64,000 nucleotides of DNA from Pukyongia sp. (GTDB lineage: Bacteria; Bacteroidota; Bacteroidia; Flavobacteriales; Flavobacteriaceae): positions 1 through 64,000 of the forward strand of contig JASBSY010000009.1 of assembly GCA_030148705.1 (NCBI GenBank). The letters are read 5' to 3'. Of the stretch, positions 51,844 to 62,294 are shown in pieces. Both the position numbers and the translations under genes were made by a program. The notes under the pieces are model-generated. The model did no database searches, was not told the DNA's origin, and worked only from the letters and a program-made list of their open reading frames with translations. Position 1 is the first letter of the stretch. Each line of letters opens with the position of its first letter.

Positions 51844-52449
51844 ATGAAGGAAAGCACGTTTAACCCCGAACAACAACAAAAGGATATTTCGAGCAAAATC
51901 GTTGCAGGACTGGAACGGGTTTCTGAAGTGTTCAAGGTGTTGCTATGGGACAAGGCAAAGAGGGTGGGGCTAAGCCCAATCCAGATCCAGTTGTTGTTAT
52001 TCGTCGCCTTTCACAAACCGGAATTGTGTAATGTTAGTCATTTGGCCAGGGAATTCAATGTAACAAAGCCCACCATAAGTGACGCAGTCCGAGTACTTGC
52101 AAAGAAAGGATTTATCGTAAAGGAATTTTCTTCTTCCGACAGCCGAAGCTATTCTATTTCTGTGTCGGAGACAGGCGCTGAAATGATCGCCCAAACCTAC
52201 GATTTTTCACAGCCGTTGAAATCGCAGGTAGACGCGTTTGGTGAGTCTGAATTGCAACAACTGTTCGATACCCTGAGCAAGCTGATCTACAAATTGAATC
52301 GCAGCGGGATCTTAGAGGTACAACGCACTTGTTATGGTTGTAAATTCTACCGTAAGCACGAAGAGGCCGATTATTGTAATCTGCTCCAAAAGGATTTGTT
52401 CAAGTCCGATATCCGACTGGATTGCCCCGAATTTGAGGCCCGACAGTAA
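51844..52449 (+). CDS. MarR-family regulator with a C-terminal cysteine cluster
   Basis: Encodes 201 residues. The winged helix lies about 35-115 (LCNVSHLAREFNVTKPTISDAVRVLAKKGFIVKEFS, then the wing SSDSRSYSISVSETG). Longer than typical MarR proteins; the last 45 residues carry CYGCKFY, CNLL and CPEF, four Cys that could bind a metal or a cluster. Likely dimer, repressing its own gene and the upstream thioredoxin-like gene (inference from the operators). Start ATG 51844. Confidence 0.87.
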   Translation: MKESTFNPEQQQKDISSKIVAGLERVSEVFKVLLWDKAKRVGLSPIQIQLLLFVAFHKPELCNVSHLAREFNVTKPTISDAVRVLAKKGFIVKEFSSSDSRSYSISVSETGAEMIAQTYDFSQPLKSQVDAFGESELQQLFDTLSKLIYKLNRSGILEVQRTCYGCKFYRKHEEADYCNLLQKDLFKSDIRLDCPEFEARQ

Positions 52450-52680
52450 TTTCGGGTAGCTGTTCTATTGTTTTGTCCAAATCAAACCTCTCTGCAAATA
52501 AATTTCACGGCTGCAATCCCTTTTATTATAATAAATTGTAAATTGGAGTAATTAACAACGTATTAGCGGCTATTTTCCAATGTCTGCCGGTGGCCGGCTA
52601 AGTGAGCGGCCGGCTTAATTTGAATTTGGCAACAACAATCTTAGCTTCAATTACTACTTACAATCATTAAATCGGCCGCT

Positions 52681-55600
52681 ATGAAATACTTCCTTTTACT
52701 CATTCTTACCATTTCTTCCTTTCAGGCTGTGGCCCAAAGAGGCGACAGCAAGTCGGTAATCTTGTCCTTAGACAGAAATGCATCTACGTTTAATGGTGAA
52801 AAAACGGGTTTTAATTTTGAAGGATTAAGCTTTACATACCAGTTTGTCAATTGTGGAGGAGAAGTTCAACTCGGTATTAATTATCGCAAAGATGTGAGGT
52901 TTACAAGCTTCAGTTTTAACGATAAGAATGCCGGGATCTCAGAAATAGGAGAAAAGCTATGGCCAAGAGCGGACGAGTTCGAACTTCAGCAGCTTGAAGC
53001 CGATTTATATTTTGGTAACAGGCCCTTAGGCAAGGTGAATTTAGATTATATAGTTGGTAATTTTTCCGGATGTTTCGGAGAAACTTTCGACGTCCTCAAC
53101 CAGACAGGGCAGGACCCTTCCAACCAAGAGTTTAAGGAGAATATCAACCAACTGTCACTTAGGAATATTCAAATAGTTCGGGCAGACGCCACCGGGGATA
53201 AACGCAGATTTGATATAATCGAGAAGATTAAATCCGGTGAAACTGAACAAGAAATCTTTAGGCTTTATAAAGCAGCCGATGTGGAAATTAGTCTGGGAAA
53301 TTTCGAAACCGCAAAAACGATTTATCAACAAGCAAATCGGCTAAAAAACGATCCTCACACTCAGGGGCGTATTTCAGAAATGGAACGATTGATCCGCGAA
53401 CGCGAGCCGGCCGAAGAAACAGGAAAGCCTGAGCCACCATCTGCTCCTGATGCGATTGCTTCCCCTACTACTAAAGCTGTTCCGCATACAGAAAAGCAAG
53501 GTGAAGGGACCGCCAAAGAGGAGCCCGGAACGGAAAACGGGGAAGCTGAAGATACCCCTGTGGACAGATCGGCCCGCAATGAAGTTAGAGAGAAGCTGAA
53601 TCAGAGAAATTCTCAATCTGCGGTCGATAGTAGGAATGAGGCTTTACTGGGGCAAGCTGAAGCTATTAACAGTCAATCCAGGCGCAGCGAGCAGCTTATA
53701 GACCGGGCAACTTCCAATATCAACAGTATTTTTCAGCAAAACATAGATCGTATTAATCGTGAAAAAAGAGAGCGTGATGCGCAGGTGGACGACAGTTATG
53801 AAAATACAGGGCTGTACAGGGTAGGTGAGGAGATCAAAAAGAAGGAGCGGAATGCCGAAATCTGGAGAAAAGAACAGCTGGCAAATAAGGCACAGGCACG
53901 GCAGCAACGTATAGATGCGTACAATGCGAAAGGGGGAGACAATAATTTTAAGCGAAGCTTATTGAATTGGCGAAATTTCGCAATTGCGGAAATGGCCCAG
54001 ATAAACAAATACATTTCAGCTTATGAGGGGATACCGGTGAGCTTTGGTACAAATCACGGAATAGACGTGGTGGTGCCCGGAAATAATTGCGAATATGTAC
54101 AATTGATTGAACGTATTCAGTTTAGCGATATGCCTTTTAAACATAAGGATGTGCTTATGCGTAAAGCGCTTAATATCCGTTTCGAATATTATAAGTTCTA
54201 TAACGAGAACGCCTTCCAGGATAAAGATTGGAAAACATTTGGGGATGATCTTTACTGGGATGAGAATTACGCCGGTTGCGGGAATTATCTCGACCATATA
54301 GTGCTGGCAATAGGGGGAGGGTTTTTTGGCTACGGAGCCGATCAGATGAAATACGTGAATAATCCCAATACCGACAGTGAAATGGCCCAAGGTAATCATC
54401 AACTGTATACGGGAACTGCTCCAACTCAGGGTATTTTCTTTACTCAGGCGATTAGGGATATAGGGATTTCATCGGTAACCCATAAACTCTTCAATAATTT
54501 TATAGATTCAGAATACGATGATATCTGGATTAAATTCCACCACTCGCCCTGGAACTGGTCTAAAAGTTCGCCTCGTTTTAAAACAAACTCCAGGCAGGAT
54601 TTGGGGAACAATCCCGCTGCGCGACAACAGGAGATCGATAAGTACACGGCACTGTACGATCTTAAGCGCAACTACCGATTAAACAGCCTGGAAGATGAGC
54701 GGCGGCAGATGTTCTTTCGTTTTCACACGGGGGATTATAAGGAGGCCTACAACCACTTGCAACGGTATGTATTAATGGAATACGGCAATTTCCAGGGACT
54801 GTTAGACAGATTGAAGACACTTGAAAAGGGGCAGGATAATCATATCGGAATTAGTGCGGCGGTCATACTGCTTGAGAATCAGGAATTCGATAAGGCCTTG
54901 CAACTCACAAAAGTCCTGGCGGAAAGCAACTGGGTTCAACGACTTACTAACAGCGACACATTTTTAGGACGGGAAAGCGGAAACATCTATAAAATCAAGC
55001 CGGGATTTAACCCAATCCTGACCGCTGTGAACAAGATAAACAACCGCATATATTATCAACTTGGTGAATTGGACAAAATGATTCTTCCGAAGAATGAAAA
55101 AGAATATAAAATATTCATGGAAACCGTGGATAACGAATTCCGTTTTAATTCCAGACCCGGGGATAATAACAGAACGTACAACCAGCAGATGCCGATTATC
55201 ACGGCTCAGCTTAAAAGACTCTATCTGGACAACCTGGATCTCCACCTGCAGGCAGCGGCCCTGATTCGCATGGGAAATCCGGACCTGGCTAAAGATGTTT
55301 TAAAGGATATGGTAGACTATTATACCAGAAATGACAAGAACAACCCGCGGATCTTCTATGGCAGTCAGTTCGATATAGATACCTTCAGAGCAGCTGTTGG
55401 GCAGTTATTCCGGGGTAAAGAAGAAAAAATTGAGTATCGTCCGGCAGTTACCAATCTCTTTCAATTAGAGTTCGACCAATTTATCGTTGATGTTCCCATC
55501 ATCTTTCTAAGCCCTGTGAAAGGCATGAAACCAACGAATGTGAACACAACGCTTATCGATTTAAGTACTGACAAGCAATGGTCTTTAATCAAAGAACAAA

Positions 55601-56034
55601 TACAGAATCACAATGGCTCTAAGGAAGCCCTGTCTGAACTATTCAATGATCTCCGGGCGATCTATACCGGCGGTACATTCGAAAAAGGGAGGGAAACGGA
55701 GGCTTTTTTGAAGATTTATTTACAGTTGGCACTTGGTATAGGTGATTTTCATGCCGCCGCTCCGGCCATGTCTCAGTTGGAAAACGACTATCCCACTCAC
55801 GGACTGATTTTAGAGAAAAACCTGATTAAATTAATGTGGCCACATAAGCAACAGCAAAGCCTGAACCCGAATACCGGAGTTTACACTCTGGCCAACCCGG
55901 CCCGAACGTATTTTGAAACGGAGGTCAGGCAGAACGCCGACTTACTTAAATCCTTGAACGCCTATCTCGACCTTTGGAGTAGTCTGGAAGTTAAATCTCC
56001 GGTGATTCCATACTTCTACAGCCTTTATAATTAG
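52681..56034 (+). CDS. Large exported protein of unknown function
   Basis: Encodes 1117 residues with a signal peptide (MKYFLLLILTISSFQAVAQ). Residues about 20-190 are beta-rich, about 195-240 look like a TPR helix pair, 240-330 are low-complexity (Pro, Glu, Ser and Asn rich), 330-440 are coiled-coil, and 440 to the end are mixed helical with a TPR-like pattern at 690-780. No known domain recognised. Transcribed in the same direction as marR after a 231-nt gap. Possibly an outer-membrane or periplasmic scaffold. Confidence 0.7.
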   Translation: MKYFLLLILTISSFQAVAQRGDSKSVILSLDRNASTFNGEKTGFNFEGLSFTYQFVNCGGEVQLGINYRKDVRFTSFSFNDKNAGISEIGEKLWPRADEFELQQLEADLYFGNRPLGKVNLDYIVGNFSGCFGETFDVLNQTGQDPSNQEFKENINQLSLRNIQIVRADATGDKRRFDIIEKIKSGETEQEIFRLYKAADVEISLGNFETAKTIYQQANRLKNDPHTQGRISEMERLIREREPAEETGKPEPPSAPDAIASPTTKAVPHTEKQGEGTAKEEPGTENGEAEDTPVDRSARNEVREKLNQRNSQSAVDSRNEALLGQAEAINSQSRRSEQLIDRATSNINSIFQQNIDRINREKRERDAQVDDSYENTGLYRVGEEIKKKERNAEIWRKEQLANKAQARQQRIDAYNAKGGDNNFKRSLLNWRNFAIAEMAQINKYISAYEGIPVSFGTNHGIDVVVPGNNCEYVQLIERIQFSDMPFKHKDVLMRKALNIRFEYYKFYNENAFQDKDWKTFGDDLYWDENYAGCGNYLDHIVLAIGGGFFGYGADQMKYVNNPNTDSEMAQGNHQLYTGTAPTQGIFFTQAIRDIGISSVTHKLFNNFIDSEYDDIWIKFHHSPWNWSKSSPRFKTNSRQDLGNNPAARQQEIDKYTALYDLKRNYRLNSLEDERRQMFFRFHTGDYKEAYNHLQRYVLMEYGNFQGLLDRLKTLEKGQDNHIGISAAVILLENQEFDKALQLTKVLAESNWVQRLTNSDTFLGRESGNIYKIKPGFNPILTAVNKINNRIYYQLGELDKMILPKNEKEYKIFMETVDNEFRFNSRPGDNNRTYNQQMPIITAQLKRLYLDNLDLHLQAAALIRMGNPDLAKDVLKDMVDYYTRNDKNNPRIFYGSQFDIDTFRAAVGQLFRGKEEKIEYRPAVTNLFQLEFDQFIVDVPIIFLSPVKGMKPTNVNTTLIDLSTDKQWSLIKEQIQNHNGSKEALSELFNDLRAIYTGGTFEKGRETEAFLKIYLQLALGIGDFHAAAPAMSQLENDYPTHGLILEKNLIKLMWPHKQQQSLNPNTGVYTLANPARTYFETEVRQNADLLKSLNAYLDLWSSLEVKSPVIPYFYSLYN

Positions 56035-56181
56035 AAACAGACGATAATCTATTTTTACAGATTCGGTTTAGCGGTTGAAGTGTAGTCTCCCAGGTTTAAT
56101 TTCTTCCGAATATGTTGTACCTTGGTTAACAGATTTGTACATGGGTTCTATAAGCTGAACCACATATCACTAATGTATTAA

Positions 56182-56988
56182 TTGACTTTTGAAGAATACA
56201 TACCACTAAAATTAAACGGCCTGGTAGACCGAATCTGGTCGCATAAAACCGATAGCAGGCATAGTTGGACCATATTGCCTTCGGGAAAGATCGAACTGAT
56301 GTTCCGTATAGGTGAAGCTCCGGAATTAATAGGGGCTAAAAAGATATCAAGTGCTGAAAACCCCATGCAGCATTTTTGCTTTATGTCGGGCTTGCAGACC
56401 TCCCCGCTGGCGATGACCATGGATTCCATGCACTTTATCGGAATGCAAATGCATCCTGTTGCCTTTAAAGCTTTTTTCGGAATACCCCTTGCTGAAATAA
56501 GAGATTACTACCTGCCCGGAGAGCATTTGTTTTCCGCCCTGGTTGAAATAGAGGATCGGCTTAACGGAAAGCAAAGTTTTTTCGAAAAAGCAAGTTGGTT
56601 AGAAAACTACCTGCATAGCCGCATAAACGAAACCCCCGAACTTCATTTTGCCATACAACTGTCTCAGTATTCAGAAAAGATCTATCAGCCGCATACTGTA
56701 CTATCCAATGCTTCCATCGAAGCGCTAATTGGCTATTCCCGTACTCAGACCTTCCGAATCTTTAATGACTGGTTTGGCACGTCTCCCCATGGATTTCAAC
56801 GCTTGCAGCAGTTTGTAAATTCGGTGAAAGCCATACACCGATCGAATGAGAACTTTACTCAAATCGGGCTGCAAAACGGGTTTTTCGATCAGCCCCATTT
56901 TATTCGTTCTTTTAAAAAGTTTGCCGGAATCACACCCGGTCAATACCGCAGCAGAATGACCCACATCCCCGGGCAGATTTCAGCCTAA
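56182..56988 (+). CDS. AraC-family transcription regulator (TTG start)
   Basis: Encodes 268 residues. The N-terminal ligand-binding domain (TFEEYIPLKLNGLVDRIWS) is followed by the AraC double helix-turn-helix at about 165-260 (SIEALIGYSRTQTFRIFNDWF and FFDQPHFIRSFKKFAGITPGQYR). No ATG precedes the domain in frame; an upstream ATG is cut off by a stop, so TTG 56182 is the likely start. No signal. It may control the divergent or neighbouring membrane protein genes. Confidence 0.87.
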   Translation: MTFEEYIPLKLNGLVDRIWSHKTDSRHSWTILPSGKIELMFRIGEAPELIGAKKISSAENPMQHFCFMSGLQTSPLAMTMDSMHFIGMQMHPVAFKAFFGIPLAEIRDYYLPGEHLFSALVEIEDRLNGKQSFFEKASWLENYLHSRINETPELHFAIQLSQYSEKIYQPHTVLSNASIEALIGYSRTQTFRIFNDWFGTSPHGFQRLQQFVNSVKAIHRSNENFTQIGLQNGFFDQPHFIRSFKKFAGITPGQYRSRMTHIPGQISA

Positions 56989-57114
56989 TGGTACTTTTAT
57001 ACAATTTTGTAAAAATCTGATGCCTTAATTTGGTTTCCTGAACAATGGCTTTACCAAATCGGGTAGTAAAGTCTTTTTATTTAAGTAAACTTCAAACCGC
57101 TAAAATCAACTAAG

Positions 57115-57804
57115 ATGAGTGTGAGAACTACTGTATTCGGCAGTCGGTATTTTCGTTATATGGCCATTGCTATGATGATACTCGGGGTAGGAGGATTTTC
57201 CTTGTTCGATATTCTTCACCTGGACAAAATTCCCCGGCCTTACCCCTTGCTGATATTCCATGCAAGCTCTATGGTCTTATGGTTTACCTTGTTTATCGTA
57301 CAAACGCAACTTATTGGCCGAGGCAATTATTCCTTGCATAAAAAGCTTGGTCTGCTAAGTGTTTTGCTGGCGGATGCCCTGGTGGTAATTGGGGTTGGAG
57401 TAAACAAGATTACCTATGGCCGCGGATCGGATCCTGTAATTGTAGCCGCCAACTTCTGTGCATTGTTGAATTTTAGCATCGCTTATTCTACAGGCTATGT
57501 ATTTCGAAAGCGAGCCGAAATCCATAAAAGGGCCATGTTGTTTGCAGGTATAGCCATATTGGCACCGGCCCTGGGGCGTATAGTGATTTCATTCGGCCTG
57601 CCGGAACCCTTCGTCTTCCTCTTGTATGTAAGCCTTATCGGCAGTGTAATCGTCTTTGATCTTAAGAAGCGAAAACGGCCACATATAGCCACCGTACTGT
57701 TAGGGGTGCTATTGATAATGGTATTGGTTGCAGCCTTTCCCCTGGGATCATCGGAGGCATGGCAGGATTTTCTTGTAAGGCTGTGGGGGAATGTTCCTGC
57801 CTGA
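57115..57804 (+). CDS. Multi-pass membrane protein (DUF2306-like)
   Basis: Encodes 229 residues with six or seven membrane helices. Conserved His residues lie in HASSMVLWFTLF (about 45) and in SLHKKLG (about 73) and EIHKRAML (about 139), the pattern of the DUF2306-type haem- or quinone-associated membrane families. Function unknown. It ends 3 nt before the stop of the convergent APC permease gene. Confidence 0.72.
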   Translation: MSVRTTVFGSRYFRYMAIAMMILGVGGFSLFDILHLDKIPRPYPLLIFHASSMVLWFTLFIVQTQLIGRGNYSLHKKLGLLSVLLADALVVIGVGVNKITYGRGSDPVIVAANFCALLNFSIAYSTGYVFRKRAEIHKRAMLFAGIAILAPALGRIVISFGLPEPFVFLLYVSLIGSVIVFDLKKRKRPHIATVLLGVLLIMVLVAAFPLGSSEAWQDFLVRLWGNVPA

Positions 57805-57807
57805 TAC

Positions 57808-59040
57808 TTACATATGTCCCTGCATTAAATTGTAGATCGTAAATCCAAAAAGGATGGAGATGGTAATTAGCGCCAGGATAGTGGGAACCGGAATGTTTTT
57901 CAGATTTAAGGGAATAAAGAAGGATGGTTTTGAAGCTTCCGGATTCTTCAACCTGTACCGGATCAGGGCAAGGTTCACCGTTCCGAAGACAATAAAGATA
58001 AAGACGTTACTGATACTGGCCACTGTCTTTAGGTTGCCTATCATACCAAATCCTATGGCGAGCAGGGCAATGGCGATGATTGCGAAATTGGGTACATTGC
58101 CTATGCCTGAAAGGGTGGTAAACTTCTTCAACCAGCCAATTTCACTGTCTCTGGCAACATCATAAAGCAGTCTGGACGTACCCAGGATGTTACTGAGTAT
58201 TGTTTTACTGGTTGCGAATAAAGCCACCACCACGAGTATGGTGGAGCCAATGGCGCCCAATTTAGATTCTATAACTGCTGCCAGTGGCCCACTTGAATCG
58301 GCGAGTTCCCGCCAGTCCATCACACTTATGGCACTTATGGCGATAAGCACATATAGAACAAGAACGGTAATGCCACTTAACATAACCGCTAGCGGCATAT
58401 TCCTGCGTGGATTTTTGGCTTCTTCCGCCATTTTTACAAGGTCTTCGAAGCCGATATAGCTGAAAAAGATAAGCGCTCCTCCGGAAAGAATCCCTGCCCA
58501 GCCATTATCGGGAAAACTGAGTAGATCGGTAGAGCCAAAATCGGGAACAGCAAGGCCGATAACCAAACCAAGGCCGAGGATGGTCACCACAGTGGCAAAT
58601 CCATTGTAATAGGAACTGTATTTGGATCCTATAATATTGAAAAATGCCATCAACCCAATAATAGCCATAACAACAATCCAGTTTGGAAAATCAATTAGAA
58701 GACTGATATAATCGGCAAAACTAATGGCGATGGCTGCTGCAGCCACCACCCCGGTAAACGTAATAAACACCGACATATAAAGTGCGGTACGTGGGCCCAA
58801 TCCCTGCCGGATGTACTCGTAGCTTCCACCTGCATCGGGGAAACGACTCACAAATTCGGCGTATGCCAAACCCGTAAGCAAGGCCACAGTGGCAGCCAGT
58901 ATAAAACTCAACCACAGCATATTTCCACTCAAAGCGGCAGCCTGTCCGATAATCGCATAAATACCTGCTCCTACGACTCCGCCTACCCCGAATAGGAAAA
59001 GGTCCCAGAACCCCAGTGTTCTTCTTAACTTTTTACTCAT
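57808..59040 (-). CDS. APC-superfamily amino acid permease
   Basis: Encodes 410 residues with about twelve helices. The APC start signature GVGGVVGAGIYAIIG (about 17-31) and SYIGFEDLVKMAEEAKNPRRNMP (about 195-217) identify it. These carriers import amino acids or polyamines with protons; the substrate is not predictable. Slightly short of the family average of 430-480 but complete. Confidence 0.9.
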   Translation of the reverse strand: MSKKLRRTLGFWDLFLFGVGGVVGAGIYAIIGQAAALSGNMLWLSFILAATVALLTGLAYAEFVSRFPDAGGSYEYIRQGLGPRTALYMSVFITFTGVVAAAAIAISFADYISLLIDFPNWIVVMAIIGLMAFFNIIGSKYSSYYNGFATVVTILGLGLVIGLAVPDFGSTDLLSFPDNGWAGILSGGALIFFSYIGFEDLVKMAEEAKNPRRNMPLAVMLSGITVLVLYVLIAISAISVMDWRELADSSGPLAAVIESKLGAIGSTILVVVALFATSKTILSNILGTSRLLYDVARDSEIGWLKKFTTLSGIGNVPNFAIIAIALLAIGFGMIGNLKTVASISNVFIFIVFGTVNLALIRYRLKNPEASKPSFFIPLNLKNIPVPTILALITISILFGFTIYNLMQGHM

Positions 59041-59198
59041 GGGCCAAAAAAAACTTTTTCGTTCAAATCAATGTATGCAATTCGGATAAATTTGGCAACT
59101 ATTTGATCCTCTATGCAGGTGGAGGGTCGCTATTCATAAAATTAGTATCTTGAATGTCGTTTTACCGAATTCAGATCACTAACCAAACCAAATATTCT

Positions 59199-60170
59199 AT
59201 GCAAACTATCAAAAACTCTTTTTTTACTGAAAATCGATTATGGCTCTATACTATCGTATCGGTTACATTTTTAATACTTCTGTCGTGTAAAAATGAAAAT
59301 AATGAAAATCCACCGCAAAACGTCGAAACCGAGAATGAGCAACTAGTGGGGATCATTACCGAAAGTATGGACTTTCAAATGCCGGACACCATTACTTCCG
59401 GCTGGAATACATTTCGTTATAAGAACGCATCTCCGCAAACCCATTTTTTTCTGGTGGATAAATACCCGGAAGGAAAGACTTCGGAAGATGCCGAAAAACT
59501 GGTAGCACCTGTCTTCGATAATGCTATGAAATTAATTATGGAAGGTAAGTCGGAAGAAGGTTTTGCCGAGTTTGCCAAACTTCCCGAATGGTTTTCGGAA
59601 GTTGTTTTTATGGGAGGATCCGGCCTGGTATCGCCGGGAGAGATAGCAGAAACCACCATCCATCTGGAGCCAGGCAAATATATAATTGAATGCTACGTAA
59701 AGATGAGTAACGGGGTTTTTCACACATCTATGGGGATGACCAAGGACCTTGTGGTTGCCAATACTGATTCAGGGATGACTGAACCGGAGGCCGATATAAA
59801 TATCGTATTGTCGAGTACCGAAGGAATCGTGCTTAATGATTCTATAAGTGGCGGGGAGCAGGTGTTTTCAGTTCACTTCAAAGATCAGATTGTTCATGAG
59901 AACTTCGTAGGCCATGATATAAATCTTGTAAAACTTGAAGAAAATGCAGATCTGAACGAACTGGAAACCTGGATGAATTGGGCCGATCCCAAAGGATTGA
60001 TCGAGCCGGCTCCCAAAAACATTAAATTCATTGGAGGGGTAAACGATCATCCGGCAGGCAGCACCGGCTATTTTAAGGTTAACCTGCAACCCGGTAGATA
60101 TGCTTTAATTTCCGAAGTACCCAACGCATCGGGTAAAAACATGTTGAAAACATTTGAGATAGCCGAATAG
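59199..60170 (+). CDS. Lipoprotein of unknown function
   Basis: Encodes 323 residues. Lipobox LILLSC (Cys near 29) after the N-terminal hydrophobic stretch. Two cupredoxin-like or Ig-like beta segments follow; the second half has a TGYFKVNLQPGRYALISE beta motif like that of small beta-sandwich domains. ATG 59199 is chosen over 59154 because the signal begins there. No known function. Confidence 0.75.
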   Translation: MQTIKNSFFTENRLWLYTIVSVTFLILLSCKNENNENPPQNVETENEQLVGIITESMDFQMPDTITSGWNTFRYKNASPQTHFFLVDKYPEGKTSEDAEKLVAPVFDNAMKLIMEGKSEEGFAEFAKLPEWFSEVVFMGGSGLVSPGEIAETTIHLEPGKYIIECYVKMSNGVFHTSMGMTKDLVVANTDSGMTEPEADINIVLSSTEGIVLNDSISGGEQVFSVHFKDQIVHENFVGHDINLVKLEENADLNELETWMNWADPKGLIEPAPKNIKFIGGVNDHPAGSTGYFKVNLQPGRYALISEVPNASGKNMLKTFEIAE

Positions 60171-60226
60171 GTTAAATTTATCAACAGGCAGCGCTCATTT
60201 AGATAGATTCCACTTAAAACAACTAT

Positions 60227-62155
60227 ATGGCAAATTGCAAAAACCATGTTCTGGCTTTCGTCTTAACCGTGAGTTGTCTTCAGCTAACTGCTCAGAATGT
60301 TGGCAGGCAATTAATGCAGGATTTTCCTGAATGGGTTGACGAAATATTCTACCATACCCATCCCGATGCAAGAGTAGTCGAAAATGGACTTTTTACGCAT
60401 ACAGCGCCAATCACTGAGCAATATTCTGAAGTTAGAAAGTGGTTTGCCGGAACGCGAGAAGGTATGTTGTATGTGAGGGCAGAGGGAACAGACCCCACTG
60501 AAATCATAGCACAACCCGAAAAGGACCACTACTGGACGATGGATAACGCCATGTGGTCTCCGAACGGTCAGTATTTGGCCGTTAAACAGGTGAACGATAC
60601 GGAGGTGCCTGAAATTCAGCTGAAGAAAAGCGATTCGGATGAAATCATTCGGAGAAAGTACAGCAGGGCAGGTGAAGCCTTGCCCGGGCATACCTTCTAT
60701 GTGGTTAATGCAGATACAGGGGATACATCAAAGCTGGCCATGGATGCTGATTTTCCTTATATCCACCTGCTGCAGTGGAGTTCCGACAATAAAAAATTGT
60801 ATTTGCTGGTTGCGGACCGCCTGATGAAACAAGTTTACCTGCAGTCGGTCGATATTAATACCGGAATCATTACCACCATATTGGAGGAATCGGCCGACAC
60901 TTATTTAATCGGGCTAAACCTGCTTCAGGGCTACAGCAATAGGCTAATTGAGAGTAAACAAGTGGTTTTCTTTGAAGAGCAGAAGCTATTTTCCTGGATG
61001 AGTGAACGCAGCGGATTCAACCAGATCTATCTGTATGACCAGGCGGGAAATCTTATCAGACCCCTTACCAACTTTTTGGAGAACGGCACGGTACAATCAA
61101 TAGAAACCGTTGATAGCATCAACGGCTGGATGTATTTTACCTCCCATGCCAACGCGGATGAGCCCTACGAATTATCCTTATTCAGAACCAGTATTGTCGA
61201 TCCACGAATAGAACAGCTGACTACTTCTACGGGTATGTTGGATGCATTTTTTCGAAAAAGCATGGATACTTTATGGATATTTAGGTCTGAATTGCCTCAA
61301 ACCCTGCAGCTCGAGCGTTATCTAAGCCACGACGAACTAGTGGATGTTCCCTGGCAGGCCAACAAGTCTGTTTTTGAAGAGAACAAGCTCAATTATGAAT
61401 ATGAATGGGTTATGGCAGCCGATGGTATTACGCGTATACCGGCCTTTATCTTAAAGCCCGTGGATTTTAACCCCGAGAAGCGATACCCGGTGGTAGAACA
61501 TATTTACGGCCCTTCCTTCAACAATGTTGTGGTAAGAGACCTGCTGGATGACTGGCTTTGGAGTATGAACCGCCTGGCCCAGGCAGGGTATATTGTGGTG
61601 TTTCTCGACGGAAGAGGGACATCGGGAAGAGGTAAGGAATTTAAGGATTTCAGCTACGGCAACTTTGGCCTGATGGAACTAGATGATCATGTTGAAGGGT
61701 TAAAACAACTTGGGGCCAAACGGCCATATATGGATATGAATCGGGTAGGAGTTCTCGGGCACAGTTGGGGAGGCCATTTTGCCCTAAGAGCCGTGCTGGA
61801 TGCTCCCGAATTGTATAAAGCAGCGCATCTCAATGCCGGAACTTTGGATCCCGTTCAGTTTAGAGTGGCCATTGAACCCTTTATGGGATGTCTTCCCGCC
61901 GATTGTCCGGAGAACTATAAAAGGGCGGCTGTTTCAATTAAGCTAAAGGATTTGAAAGCACCAATTATGATCGCTCATGGGACATACGACGACGATGTGC
62001 CTATTGAAGATGCTTATACACTTGTTCGTTTTTTGAACGAAATGAATTATCCGAATTACGAATTTGTACCCTATGAAGGAATGGATCATATTCTGATGAG
62101 ACATCGGGATTGGCATCCTGCCATGATCGATTTTTTTAACAGGCATTTAAAGTGA
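60227..62155 (+). CDS. S9-family prolyl oligopeptidase-like peptidase
   Basis: Encodes 642 residues. Signal peptide about 1-23. A DPP-IV-type propeller spans 30-400 and the alpha/beta hydrolase catalytic domain 410-642 with Ser in GHSWGGHF (about 513), Asp in GTYDDDVP (about 586) and His in EGMDHILMRH (about 623). It cuts short peptides after proline or similar residues, outside the cytoplasm. Confidence 0.92.
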   Translation: MANCKNHVLAFVLTVSCLQLTAQNVGRQLMQDFPEWVDEIFYHTHPDARVVENGLFTHTAPITEQYSEVRKWFAGTREGMLYVRAEGTDPTEIIAQPEKDHYWTMDNAMWSPNGQYLAVKQVNDTEVPEIQLKKSDSDEIIRRKYSRAGEALPGHTFYVVNADTGDTSKLAMDADFPYIHLLQWSSDNKKLYLLVADRLMKQVYLQSVDINTGIITTILEESADTYLIGLNLLQGYSNRLIESKQVVFFEEQKLFSWMSERSGFNQIYLYDQAGNLIRPLTNFLENGTVQSIETVDSINGWMYFTSHANADEPYELSLFRTSIVDPRIEQLTTSTGMLDAFFRKSMDTLWIFRSELPQTLQLERYLSHDELVDVPWQANKSVFEENKLNYEYEWVMAADGITRIPAFILKPVDFNPEKRYPVVEHIYGPSFNNVVVRDLLDDWLWSMNRLAQAGYIVVFLDGRGTSGRGKEFKDFSYGNFGLMELDDHVEGLKQLGAKRPYMDMNRVGVLGHSWGGHFALRAVLDAPELYKAAHLNAGTLDPVQFRVAIEPFMGCLPADCPENYKRAAVSIKLKDLKAPIMIAHGTYDDDVPIEDAYTLVRFLNEMNYPNYEFVPYEGMDHILMRHRDWHPAMIDFFNRHLK

Positions 62156-62294
62156 ATCCAGACATATTGTATAAAATAGTGATGTTGTTACCTGTGTTAA
62201 TTCTCACATTCCTTTCAACTAAATACTTATCTTCACTACAGGCGATTACCGAAGGGTTTTGGCTCTTTTCATTTCACTAATACCAAGGTTTAAT

